From positions 77,483-141,482 of the forward strand of contig JANWLE010000069.1 in the NCBI GenBank assembly GCA_025451035.1: DNA of 64,000 bases. Direction: 5' to 3'. Source of the stretch: Solirubrobacteraceae bacterium. GTDB lineage: Bacteria > Actinomycetota > Thermoleophilia > Solirubrobacterales > Solirubrobacteraceae. The stretch's first letter is position 1; every line of letters begins with the position of its first letter. This document shows, in pieces, positions 7,902-16,467 of this stretch. The translations under genes were made by a program, and so were the position numbers. The notes below the pieces were generated by a model. It was not told the DNA's origin and did not search any database. It worked only from the letters and a program-made list of their open reading frames with translations.

Positions 7902-8897
7902 CTACTGGCTGGCCGCCAGCGGGCCTACACCTGGCCGGTGCTGCGGCACGTGTTGATCAGCGTGGTAGCTCGAACGAACGAGTGGGCCGGCCGCGACGTG
8001 CTGGAAGCCAAGGTCGTATGCGTCCTCTTCCAAGGCCTTGAACTCCTCCGGATGCCAGTAACGCACGATGGGCAGATGGTGCTCGGACGGACGCAGGTAC
8101 TGCCCTACGGTCAACACCTGCACCCCGTGTTCGCGCAGGATTCCGAAGGCCTCGACCATCTCCTGGTGTGTCTCGCCGAGGCCGACCATCAACCCCGACT
8201 TGGTTACGACCTCGCCTTCACCCATCTCGCCCGCCAGTCTCAGAACGCGGCAGGAGCGGGTGAATTCAGAGCCGCGTCGCGCCAGCGGGTAGAGCCTCGG
8301 CACGACCTCAACATTGTGATTGAAGACGTCGGGCCGCGCGTCGATCACCCTCGCCAGCGGCATCTCCTGGCCCTGAAAATCAGGCGTCAGCACCTCAATC
8401 TGGCAGTCGGGCGCCTGGCTGCGAACCTGACGGATGACGCCAACGAACGCCGATGCGCCCTTGTCCGGCAGATCGTCGCGGTCAACCGAAGTCACGACCG
8501 CATGACGCAGGCCCATGCGTGCGATCGAGCGGGCGACGCGAGCCGGCTCGAGCGGATCATTCCATGTCGGCTTGCCGGTCTGGACGTTGCAGAATCCGCA
8601 TCTCCTGGTGCACGTATCACCGAGAATCATGAATGTGGCGGTACCGCGCTCCCAGCACTCGCCAACGTTCGGGCAGGCGGCCTCCTGGCAGACCGTGTGC
8701 AGATTCTCGGAGCGGATCAGCTCGCTCAGCTGGCGGTAGCTCTTCCCGCCGGGTGCTGGAACCTTGAACCACGGCGGCTTTCGCTCGTTCAGCGGGCGAA
8801 CCTGTTCGCCGAGCTGCTCGAGAACATTCATTCCGCCGGGGTTGCTGCGCGCGCGGGTGACATGCTTGCGTGCGTCTGGTGATCCTGTCTGGCTCAT
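7902..8897 (-). CDS. lipA: Lipoyl synthase
   Basis: This radical-SAM enzyme inserts two sulfurs into octanoyl chains attached to lipoyl domains. The 331 residues contain both cluster-binding sets: the auxiliary cluster cysteines in CQEAACPNVGECW and the radical-SAM CTRRCGFC. SVDRDDLPDKGA is another LipA signature. Its ATG overlaps the lipB stop by 4 bases (ATGA), the classic lipB-lipA pair. The product would lipoylate the E2 protein encoded at 42.4-43.6 kb. Family length is normal. Confidence 0.98.
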   Translation of the reverse strand: MSQTGSPDARKHVTRARSNPGGMNVLEQLGEQVRPLNERKPPWFKVPAPGGKSYRQLSELIRSENLHTVCQEAACPNVGECWERGTATFMILGDTCTRRCGFCNVQTGKPTWNDPLEPARVARSIARMGLRHAVVTSVDRDDLPDKGASAFVGVIRQVRSQAPDCQIEVLTPDFQGQEMPLARVIDARPDVFNHNVEVVPRLYPLARRGSEFTRSCRVLRLAGEMGEGEVVTKSGLMVGLGETHQEMVEAFGILREHGVQVLTVGQYLRPSEHHLPIVRYWHPEEFKALEEDAYDLGFQHVAAGPLVRSSYHADQHVPQHRPGVGPLAASQ

Positions 8898-9652
8898 ACG
8901 CTTACCACCTGCTGGCGCTGGGCTTCGGCGAGGAGATCCTCGATATGCAGTTGCGTGGGCGAGACTGCGCGCTCGCTGCGGGCGTGAGCCTCGCAGAAGC
9001 AGCTGGCCATGACCTCACGGAAGGAGCCGACGAGATCTCCGTGTGGTCGCGCGAGCTCCCGCTCGAGCGAGGTCATCTGCACGCCGGCCAAGCCGCAGGC
9101 TATGACCCACTGAAATGGCTCCAAATCGTTCTCGATGTTCACCGCAAAGCCATGGGTCGCGATGCCTTGCGAGACGTGCACGCCGATCGAGGCGATCTTG
9201 CGATCCTCAACCCACACACCGGTGTAGTCAGGCCCCTCGTCGCTGCGGGAATGGCCGCTTATGCCGTGCTCGGCCAGCGCGGCGATGATCGCCGTCTCCA
9301 TTGTGCGTAGATAGCCGTTGATGTCGGCGACGTGCATGATCGGATAGCCGACCAGCTGTCCGGGCGCGTGGTAGGTGACCCGCCCACCGCGGTTGGTGCC
9401 CACCACCTCGATGCCGTGTGAGCGGTAGAAGTCCTCGCCGAGCGGAAGCTCCTCTTCGCACGAGCGGCGTCCTCGGGTGTAGACAGGCGGGTGCTCCAGC
9501 AACAGCAGGCTGTCCGGTAGCTGCCCGCTCTGGCGCAGGGTCCTGATTCGCGCTTGGATCAGGCTCGCCTGCGTGTAGCGCACAGTTTCGAGCTGGCACA
9601 CCCAAAGCTGCTTTGAGGAGTCAGCCGGGGTGGTTTGCTCAGTTGCGCACAT
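8894..9652 (-). CDS. lipB: Octanoyl-[acyl carrier protein]:protein transferase
   Basis: LipB transfers octanoate from acyl carrier protein to a lysine of lipoyl domains, the first step of lipoate assembly. The 252-residue protein shows LLLLEHPPVYTRGRR, NRGGRVTYHAPGQLVGYPI, the catalytic lysine region DRKIASIGV and the acyl-thioester cysteine in ACGLAGVQMTS. It carries a C-terminal extension of about 45 residues beyond the usual domain. It is coupled to lipA downstream. Upstream, 39 bases separate it from a small gene on the same strand. Confidence 0.97.
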   Translation of the reverse strand: MCATEQTTPADSSKQLWVCQLETVRYTQASLIQARIRTLRQSGQLPDSLLLLEHPPVYTRGRRSCEEELPLGEDFYRSHGIEVVGTNRGGRVTYHAPGQLVGYPIMHVADINGYLRTMETAIIAALAEHGISGHSRSDEGPDYTGVWVEDRKIASIGVHVSQGIATHGFAVNIENDLEPFQWVIACGLAGVQMTSLERELARPHGDLVGSFREVMASCFCEAHARSERAVSPTQLHIEDLLAEAQRQQVVSV

Positions 9653-9691
9653 CGCGGTGATCCCAGGCTAGCATCGCGCTCTTCCAGGCTG

Positions 9692-9931
9692 CTAGAGCTC
9701 AAGTGCGCGATAGCGCTCGAGCATCTCGTCGGCCTCTAGCTGGGCAAGGTCGGTCCGCAGCGCACGCGCAAGTCGTGAGGCTGTCTGCGGCGGGCAGTCC
9801 CAAAACAACACCACCTCGCCACCGTCGATCTCTACCACCTCCACGTGATCGACCCGCGCCGGATCGGCAAGCAGGGCGGGGGCCCGTCCACCGCGTTTGA
9901 CGATCAGCCGGTACGCGCGGTTGGCTTTCAT
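9692..9931 (-). CDS. Hypothetical protein, 79 residues
   Basis: I do not recognise this gene. It encodes a soluble, acidic C-terminal protein with a beta-like N-terminal half (YRLIVKRGG, HVEVVEIDGGEVVLFWDC) and a helical end rich in Leu/Ala/Arg/Glu. Its ATG overlaps the stop of the upstream DsbA-fold gene (ATGA), and codon use is normal, which supports a real gene. It ends 39 bases before lipB. The single cysteine in WDCPP is the only reactive-looking residue. Confidence 0.7.
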   Translation of the reverse strand: MKANRAYRLIVKRGGRAPALLADPARVDHVEVVEIDGGEVVLFWDCPPQTASRLARALRTDLAQLEADEMLERYRALEL

Positions 9932-10524
9932 GGCTTGCGCACCGAGGTGGCGTGGATCGCGGCCTGCTGCAGCTGCTGCTCGCCTTCGAACACGCGCCCG
10001 CCAACTCTCACCGCGGGGACGGTCTGCACGCCGCAGCTGATCGCGAGCTCCGTGGCGCTTCGCAGCTCAGCCTGAACGGGGGTGCGCTCGATGCTCTGCA
10101 GCACCGCACGAGGGTGCATCTCGCAGGCCGCCGCCGCTATCAGCACAAAGTCGAGGTTGGCGAGATCATGGCCGGCGGCGAAAGCCTGGCGAAAGGCCGC
10201 CTGCGCGAACGCGACCCCCCGCCCGATCGACTTGGCGTAGGTGGCGACGCGCATGGCTGGCTCACTGTCGAATGGGAATCCGGGTGGCCAGCGCATCGGC
10301 TGCAACCCAAGCGCGAGTGCCCGCCGCTCAATCTCAACCACACAGATGTCCTGCTCGTTCTGGCACCGGAACACCCCCGCAGGTCCGCCAATCCCGCCCG
10401 GCAGCTCGCGCTCCAACACCGGATGCCATTCGGTGTCAGCGGGTAGCGCGTGACGGACCTGCTCGGCCGCCAGATAGGCAAGCGGGCTGGCCAGATCGAA
10501 GTAGAAATGGGGGATATCGCCCAC
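9928..10524 (-). CDS. DsbA-fold protein (2-hydroxychromene-2-carboxylate isomerase-like)
   Basis: This 198-residue thioredoxin-fold protein belongs to the DsbA/HCCA-isomerase family. It opens with HFYFDLASPLAYLAAEQV, where the family's FYFD-x-SP-AYL segment is clear. The C-terminal part reads CGVQTVPAVRVGGRVFEGEQQ, the cis-proline TVPA region and a GxxFxG end. There is no CxxC at the N-terminal active site, so it is not a disulfide oxidase. Family members are glutathione- or thiol-dependent isomerases, but the substrate here cannot be told. It is coupled to the 79-residue gene. Confidence 0.82.
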   Translation of the reverse strand: MGDIPHFYFDLASPLAYLAAEQVRHALPADTEWHPVLERELPGGIGGPAGVFRCQNEQDICVVEIERRALALGLQPMRWPPGFPFDSEPAMRVATYAKSIGRGVAFAQAAFRQAFAAGHDLANLDFVLIAAAACEMHPRAVLQSIERTPVQAELRSATELAISCGVQTVPAVRVGGRVFEGEQQLQQAAIHATSVRKP

Positions 10525-10617
10525 CAGCAGAGCCTAGTCGCCGCGACGGTGCGCCGAGGTGCGAGGGGGTTTAGTGAGCCTGCACACGCGCCCGCGATCT
10601 TCGACCGGGACGTCTAC

Positions 10618-11988
10618 TCAGCCGTGAATGAGCCAGCCGTCCGCGGCCCGGGCGGCTTCCATCACCGCCTCCGACAAAGTCGGATGTCCGTGGATGATGC
10701 GCGCGACCTCGGTGTAGCCACCCTCCAGCGCACGGACGTTGACGAGCTCCTGGATCAGCTCGGTTGCACGGGAGCCGACGATGTGCCCCCCGATGAGCTC
10801 GCCGTACTTGCTCTCGCCGATCACCTTCACAAGTCCAGTGCGGTCGCCGTAGACAGTGCCGCCGCCCACAGCTCCGTAAGGCACCTTGCCGACGACCACG
10901 TCATAACCCTGCTCGCGCGCTTGCGCCTCGGTGAGCCCGAAGGAGCCCACGTTGGGAGTGCAGAACGTCGCCCGTGGAATGTCGAGGTAAGAAAGCGGAT
11001 GGGTGCTCAGGCCAGCCGAGTCCTCGGCGGCAATGATGCCCTCGTCCGAGGCCTTATGGGCGAGCGCGGGCCCAGCCACCAGATCACCGATCGCATACAC
11101 GCCCTTCGTGCTCGTACGCAGCGCGCAGTCAACCTTGATGAGGCCACGCTCGTCTAGCTCCACGCCCGCCGCGGTGAGATTTAGCGCCTCCACATCGGGG
11201 CCCCGGCCCGCTGCGATCACGAGGTAGTCCACCTCGGTGGACTCGGAGCCGTAGGTAAAGCTCACAGCGCTCGCAGCGTCCTTGACGTCCCCAACCAATG
11301 TGCTTGTGAAGACCTGAATCCCCTGCTTCTTCAAGCCCCGCTCGACGAGTCGCGAGATGTCGGCGTCCTCGGTCGGCAGCACCTGCCCGAGCGCCTCGAA
11401 CAGCAGCACCTCGCTGCCCAGGCGCGCAAAGCCTGAAGCGATCTCTGCTCCGGATGCTCCGGCGCCTACCACAGCCAAGCGTGCGGGTAGCTCACCGATG
11501 GCCCACGCCTCCTCGGTGCCGATCACGCGACCACCGAACTGTGTGCCGGGAAGGGGGCGCTTCACCGAGCCGGTAGCCAGAATCACAGTCTCGGCTTGGA
11601 TCTGACGATCACCGACCTGGACGTCCGCAGAGCCGGTCAGCGACGCCTCCCCTTCGATCACATCGATCTTGTTCTTGCTGAAGAGACCGGACACACCGCT
11701 GGTGAGGGTGCTGACAATCTTCTGACGGCGCTCCTGCACTGCCTGGAAGTCGACCTCGACCGACCCCACCCGCAGACCGTAGTCCTGCGCCTCGCTGATC
11801 TCGCTCAGTATGTCCGCTGAGCGCAGCACCGACTTAGCGGGGATGCACGCGTAGTTGAGGCAGCGGCCGCCGATCTTGTCCTTCTCCACCACGGCCGTCT
11901 TCTTCCCCAGTTGCGCAGCCCGGATCGCGGCTACATAGCCGCCCGGTCCCGAGCCGATAACGACGCAGTCATATGAGGACTCAGTCAT
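10618..11988 (-). CDS. lpdA: Dihydrolipoyl dehydrogenase (E3)
   Basis: This is the FAD-dependent E3 subunit that reoxidises dihydrolipoamide in 2-oxo-acid dehydrogenase complexes. The 456 residues carry the FAD motif GSGPGGY, the redox disulfide in GGRCLNYACIPAK (Cys43, Cys48; an Ala-Cys variant of the usual VGC), the NAD motif GAGASGAE, the second FAD motif YAIGDL, and the active-site base HGHPTLSEAV near the C-terminus. It lies 12 bases after a small membrane-protein gene. The E1 and E2 genes that would use it are 31 kb away at 42.4-45.7 kb. Confidence 0.97.
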   Translation of the reverse strand: MTESSYDCVVIGSGPGGYVAAIRAAQLGKKTAVVEKDKIGGRCLNYACIPAKSVLRSADILSEISEAQDYGLRVGSVEVDFQAVQERRQKIVSTLTSGVSGLFSKNKIDVIEGEASLTGSADVQVGDRQIQAETVILATGSVKRPLPGTQFGGRVIGTEEAWAIGELPARLAVVGAGASGAEIASGFARLGSEVLLFEALGQVLPTEDADISRLVERGLKKQGIQVFTSTLVGDVKDAASAVSFTYGSESTEVDYLVIAAGRGPDVEALNLTAAGVELDERGLIKVDCALRTSTKGVYAIGDLVAGPALAHKASDEGIIAAEDSAGLSTHPLSYLDIPRATFCTPNVGSFGLTEAQAREQGYDVVVGKVPYGAVGGGTVYGDRTGLVKVIGESKYGELIGGHIVGSRATELIQELVNVRALEGGYTEVARIIHGHPTLSEAVMEAARAADGWLIHG

Positions 11989-12000
11989 CGCGTCGTGAGC

Positions 12001-12489
12001 CTATCGAAGCTTCTCCGTGGAGCCCTGTGTGCCTGCCTGGATGCGCCCCATCACGCGAACCAGCTTCCAGAAGAGCCATGCGCCGAATACGATGCTGGCT
12101 GAGCAAAGCGCGGCAGCCTGTAGCCCTGAGACCACCACCAGCGCGAGTGAAGTGACGAGTATCTGAAAGGCGAGCAAGGCCTCGAAAGAGAGCACCGCCC
12201 AGTACCGCCGCCGATACATGCCAATCGCAAGCGCGGCTAGCACGACTGCGAGGAAGATTCCACCGGGTGCCGAGCCTCCGCGTCGCGTGAGCCCGTGGAC
12301 GGTGAGCACCCCGACGATCACCGCGGCCGCCAGCACGCCTGCGACCACTACAGCCAGCAACAGGGCTGGCGGCCGCTCCCGCTCGCCGAGGGGGCGAAGG
12401 CCTTCGCGTACGCGAAGCTCGGCCAGCTCGCCTCGCCGCGAGGTCTCCTCGCTCGGGAGCTGCTCGGCGCGCGCGGAGTGGTCCCTCAA
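12001..12489 (-). CDS. Four-helix membrane protein
   Basis: I do not recognise this 162-residue protein. It has a charged cytoplasmic N-terminus of about 40 residues, then four hydrophobic segments at about 42-65, 75-91, 96-117 and 122-142, and a short polar tail. Its start overlaps the thiE stop by 4 bases (ATGA) and its stop precedes lpdA by 12 bases, so the three are co-transcribed. No catalytic motif is seen. Its neighbours do not define a role. Confidence 0.75.
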   Translation of the reverse strand: MRDHSARAEQLPSEETSRRGELAELRVREGLRPLGERERPPALLLAVVVAGVLAAAVIVGVLTVHGLTRRGGSAPGGIFLAVVLAALAIGMYRRRYWAVLSFEALLAFQILVTSLALVVVSGLQAAALCSASIVFGAWLFWKLVRVMGRIQAGTQGSTEKLR

Positions 12490-13160
12490 GGCTGTGCTCC
12501 CGCGGGTTGCTGGTCGAGCGCTTGGCGCATCGCGTGCGCTGCCTCGCGAGGGTTGTGGCTCTCGGCTATCGCGCGTACCACCGCCACCCGCGACGCGCCC
12601 GCGCGGATCACCTCGTCGAGATTGCGGGCGTTGATTCCGCCGATCGCAAAGAACGGCAGCTGCGAGCGTGCGGCTGCATAGCGCACCAGCTCGAGCCCTA
12701 CCGCAGGACGCCCGGGCTTAGTGGGCGTCTCGTGAACCGGACCGACGCCGATGTAGTCAGCGCTTACCGCGCTGGCCTCGTCGATCTCCTGCGGAGCATG
12801 CGTGGACAGGCCGATGAGCATTTCTGGCCCGATCAGCCGCCGCGCCTCTTCGACTGGCATGTCCAGCTGACCGACGTGAACGCCATCTGCGCCTACCGCG
12901 AGTGCGATGTCCGGGTGGTCGTTGACTATGAACAGCAAGCCAAGCCGTTCGCACAGCATCCGAGCCTCGTGCGCGGCGGACACGAGCGCCGCACCGTCCG
13001 AGCCCTTCTGGCGCAGTTGCACTACCTGCACGCCGCCCGCGACGGCCGCGGTCAACAGCTCGGCGAGCCCGCCCGGTGCTTGCCCGGGATCGCACACCAG
13101 GTAAAGACGGGCAGCCTGCAGCCGCGAGCGACGTTCGCTGGCGCGGTCGGTGACACTCAT
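12486..13160 (-). CDS. thiE: Thiamine-phosphate synthase
   Basis: ThiE joins hydroxymethylpyrimidine diphosphate and thiazole phosphate to make thiamine phosphate. The 224-residue TIM-barrel protein has VQLRQKGSDG, FIVNDHPDIALAVGADGVHVGQ, GLSTHAPQEID, DYIGVGPVHETPTKPG and FAIGGIN, all standard ThiE blocks. It is divergent from thiS-thiG, whose product it uses, with 84 bases to the start of the possible leader ORF. No TPP riboswitch consensus (CUGAGA with its partner) was found on either strand in that gap. Confidence 0.96.
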   Translation of the reverse strand: MSVTDRASERRSRLQAARLYLVCDPGQAPGGLAELLTAAVAGGVQVVQLRQKGSDGAALVSAAHEARMLCERLGLLFIVNDHPDIALAVGADGVHVGQLDMPVEEARRLIGPEMLIGLSTHAPQEIDEASAVSADYIGVGPVHETPTKPGRPAVGLELVRYAAARSQLPFFAIGGINARNLDEVIRAGASRVAVVRAIAESHNPREAAHAMRQALDQQPAGAQP

Positions 13161-13231
13161 TGATCAAAGTCTGACACCGCGACGAAGTGCGGTGGATGGC
13201 GGGCGTCTCGCGTTGCCGGCCGTCGGCGGGC

Positions 13232-13237
13232 TAGCAT
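13232..13237 (+). promoter_or_regulatory. Leaderless-type -10 element
   Basis: TAGCAT followed by 7 bases (caaagga) and then ATG at 13245. This spacing puts the transcription start on the ATG. No clear -35 was found. Confidence 0.45.
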
Positions 13238-13244
13238 CAAAGGA

Positions 13245-13399
13245 ATGCCGGAACGTAGTGGGCAAGGAGGTATGTTCGTTGGTGTAGCCGGAGCGCCACC
13301 GTGGCCGTGGGTTGGTGGCGCTCGCCCGCGTCTGCAGCCCGCGAGCGGGGGATGCAGACGGGCCGCTGCCAGCGCGCCGAAGCTCGCGGGAGCCCTCCG

Positions 13400-13403
<4 letters not shown>
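13245..13403 (+). CDS. Possible 52-residue leader ORF coupled to thiS
   Basis: An open frame runs from ATG 13245 to a TGA whose first bases overlap the thiS ATG (ATGA, 13400-13403). It starts exactly 7 bases after a TAGCAT -10 element. A second in-frame ATG at 13272 sits directly against a full AAGGAGGT sequence, which is too close for good initiation. The peptide is Gly/Ala/Pro/Arg-rich and contains APPWPW, a potentially slow stretch. It resembles no family I know. Function as a leader peptide or translational coupler is an inference, and it may simply be untranslated leader. Confidence 0.35.
13291..13360 (+). promoter_or_regulatory. Two tandem strong hairpins in the thiS leader
   Basis: GAGCGCCACC (13291-13300) pairs perfectly with GGTGGCGCTC (13314-13323) around a 13-base loop. 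Six bases later CGTCTGCA (13329-13336) pairs with TGCAGACG (13353-13360), with a further CCCG/CGGG stem inside its loop. Both lie between the strong AAGGAGGT and the thiS start. No match to the TPP riboswitch is seen. Confidence 0.5.
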
Positions 13404-14423
<1,020 letters not shown>

Positions 14424-14429
14424 GCGCGG

Positions 14430-14885
14430 CTACTTCACGACTTCAATAGTCCCGTTCATAGTCGCCGGATGCAGCGTGCAGCGGTAGTGGATCACTCCCG
14501 GCTTGGTGACCTTGACCTCGAAGGTTTGGCTTTCACCGAAGTTTTTCGAAGCGAATTTGATCGGACCACTCGCCGAGGTGACGTTGTGTTCGACTGGATC
14601 TTCATTGGTCCACCTGATCGTGCTGCCTACCTTGACCTTCAGGGTGTCCGGTTCGATCGTGATCTCGCGGTACTTGATCTGCACCAAACCACTCTGGACC
14701 GGAGCGTTGGCGGGCGGGCTGGCGTAGTTGATCTTGCCATCGACCTTCACGCTGCTCGAGGGGCCGATCGTGGATGTGGAGGAGCCGTTTGCGTTGCCGG
14801 CGGGGCTCGATTTGCTCGACCCGCAACCTGCCGCGAGCAGCATCGCGCAGAAAACGACCACCAGCACAGCTAGGCGTCTGTTCAT
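14430..14885 (-). CDS. Cupredoxin-domain lipoprotein
   Basis: This is a predicted exported lipoprotein of 151 residues with a plastocyanin/cupredoxin fold, probably binding one type-1 copper. The N-terminus is a lipoprotein signal peptide ending LLAAGC (Cys21), followed by a Ser/Gly linker. Copper ligands are recognisable: the His in EHNVT, and the C-terminal cluster YRCTLHPATM giving Cys, His and Met in the C-x2-H-x3-M arrangement. The start at 14885 has AGAAAGGA upstream and fits the signal peptide. A longer frame upstream is not needed. A role in extracytoplasmic electron transfer is inferred. Confidence 0.88.
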   Translation of the reverse strand: MNRRLAVLVVVFCAMLLAAGCGSSKSSPAGNANGSSTSTIGPSSSVKVDGKINYASPPANAPVQSGLVQIKYREITIEPDTLKVKVGSTIRWTNEDPVEHNVTSASGPIKFASKNFGESQTFEVKVTKPGVIHYRCTLHPATMNGTIEVVK

Positions 14886-14969
14886 CAACTGTCCTTTCTC
14901 GGCATCTGCAGTTACCTGAAGACCATCGCACACCGCGTCGTCGTGTGTGAGCCTAGACTGCCGAGTCTG

Positions 14970-15887
14970 ATGACGCGCCATTTCCTGACAGGAACCGAGC
15001 TCTCGGCCCCCGAGCTAGACGCTCTGATCGAGCGCTCGGCACAGCTTAAGGCCGAACCGTTGAGCTCCCGCGCGCTGGCTGGCGCCAGTGTCGCCCTCAT
15101 CTTCGAAAAGCCCTCGACACGCACGCGCCTTTCTTTTGAGGCTGGTGTGCACGAGCTCGGTGGCCACGCCCTGGTACTGCGCTCAGATGACCTGCAGCTA
15201 TCGCGTGGAGAGTCCCTGCGCGACACGGCTCTGGTCCTCTCACGCCACGTCGCCGCGCTCGGAGTCCGAACCGGCCCCGACACGGTGCTCAGAGAGCTGG
15301 TGCAGTACGCCTCGATCCCAGTGATCAACATGCTCAGCGCGCTTCATCACCCCTGCCAGGCGCTCGCCGACCTGCTGACTATCCGTGAGACACGCGGCAC
15401 CCTCGAAGGTGTGCGCCTGGCGTATATCGGCGATGGCAACAACGTCGCGCGCTCGCTGGCGTTGTTGGGCGGGCTCGCCGGACTGGATGTAGCTGTCGCC
15501 TCGCCGGAGGGCCGGTCGCTTGAGGCCGATCTGGCGCTGCCGCATGACGCACGCGGCTCGCTGACCCTGTACACCGATCCGCTCGAGGCCGCCAGCGGTG
15601 CTGATGTCCTCTACACGGATGTCTGGGTCAGCATGGGCGAGGAGGTCGACCCGGCGCGACTGCGCAAGGAACTAGAGCCCTACCGGATCGACGACGCGCT
15701 GCTTGACCGCGCTGCCCCCGGGGCATTCGCTCTGCACTGCCTTCCTGCCCATCCGGGCGAGGAGATAACCGCCGAAGTTCTTTACGGTGATCGCCAGCGC
15801 ATCTGGGACCAGGCCGAGAATCGTCGCCATGTGCAGAAGGCGCTGCTCGAGCTGCTCGTGGGCGCGAACGGTTGCGATACGCGCTAG
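14970..15887 (+). CDS. argF: Ornithine carbamoyltransferase
   Basis: OTC makes citrulline from carbamoyl phosphate and ornithine in arginine biosynthesis. The 305-residue protein has the carbamoyl-phosphate loop FEKPSTRTRLSFE, HHPCQALADLLT, the ornithine-side TDVWVSMGEE loop (SMG) and FALHCLPAHPGEE, whose HCLP is diagnostic for OTC over aspartate carbamoyltransferase. ATG 14970 was chosen because it gives the usual length. TAGACT lies 10 bases upstream. It stands alone, with no other arginine genes adjacent. TAGACT contains one arm of a small inverted repeat, AGACT-gccg-AGTCT, just before the start. Confidence 0.96.
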   Translation: MTRHFLTGTELSAPELDALIERSAQLKAEPLSSRALAGASVALIFEKPSTRTRLSFEAGVHELGGHALVLRSDDLQLSRGESLRDTALVLSRHVAALGVRTGPDTVLRELVQYASIPVINMLSALHHPCQALADLLTIRETRGTLEGVRLAYIGDGNNVARSLALLGGLAGLDVAVASPEGRSLEADLALPHDARGSLTLYTDPLEAASGADVLYTDVWVSMGEEVDPARLRKELEPYRIDDALLDRAAPGAFALHCLPAHPGEEITAEVLYGDRQRIWDQAENRRHVQKALLELLVGANGCDTR

Positions 15888-15920
15888 CCTCAGCTTCCCA
15901 GCCAGGCAAGGAAACGCAGC

Positions 15921-16427
15921 ATGTCTCAACCGAAGTCCCCAAGTTCTCGCAAGCTGAGCACGGGCCCAGGCCGGGCCTCGAACCCTTCCCGCGCTCAAGC
16001 GGCAAAGGCAAAGAAGCCGGCCAGCCCACAGCCCGGGGCGTCGGCGCGCCCCGCCACGCGTAAGGCTAAGGGCGCATCGCGCGCAGCGACGGCCACTGCG
16101 GCGAGCGGTGCCAAGCAGCCCGCTGGGGCGACGCGCTCACACCCCCAGAAGGCCACCGATGACACGCTCGGCGTGGCCGTCGGAGCCATACGTAGCAGCC
16201 TCGCGCGGGGTCTTGTGCTGACGGGCGAGCGTCTGCAGGAGACGATCGACGACGCCGCCAAACGCGGCCGCTTGACCCCCAGGGACGGAGAGGATCTCGC
16301 ACAGCGACTGATCTCCGTCGGCCGCAAGCAGGCCGACGAGCTCTTGCGTGATCTGGAACAGATCGTCGAGCGTGGGGGCGATGAGCTCATCCGCGCCAGC
16401 CGCGAGCTTCGCAAGAAGCTTCGCTAG
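15921..16427 (+). CDS. Basic disordered-tail protein, phasin-like C-terminus
   Basis: This protein of 168 residues has two parts. Residues 1-72 are Ala/Lys/Arg/Ser/Pro-rich and surely disordered, like a histone-H1 tail. Residues 75-168 are helical and charged (AIRSSLARGLVLTGERLQETIDDAAKRGRLTPRDGEDLAQRL in two parts), resembling polyhydroxyalkanoate-granule regulator/phasin-like proteins in which a helical hairpin binds surfaces. A ribosome site AAGGAA precedes the ATG. Function is not established. Nucleoid or granule association are possibilities. Confidence 0.7.
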   Translation: MSQPKSPSSRKLSTGPGRASNPSRAQAAKAKKPASPQPGASARPATRKAKGASRAATATAASGAKQPAGATRSHPQKATDDTLGVAVGAIRSSLARGLVLTGERLQETIDDAAKRGRLTPRDGEDLAQRLISVGRKQADELLRDLEQIVERGGDELIRASRELRKKLR

Positions 16428-16467
16428 CCAGCGCGTCTGTGGGCTTCGAGGCTGCCATGCTAAGTGA

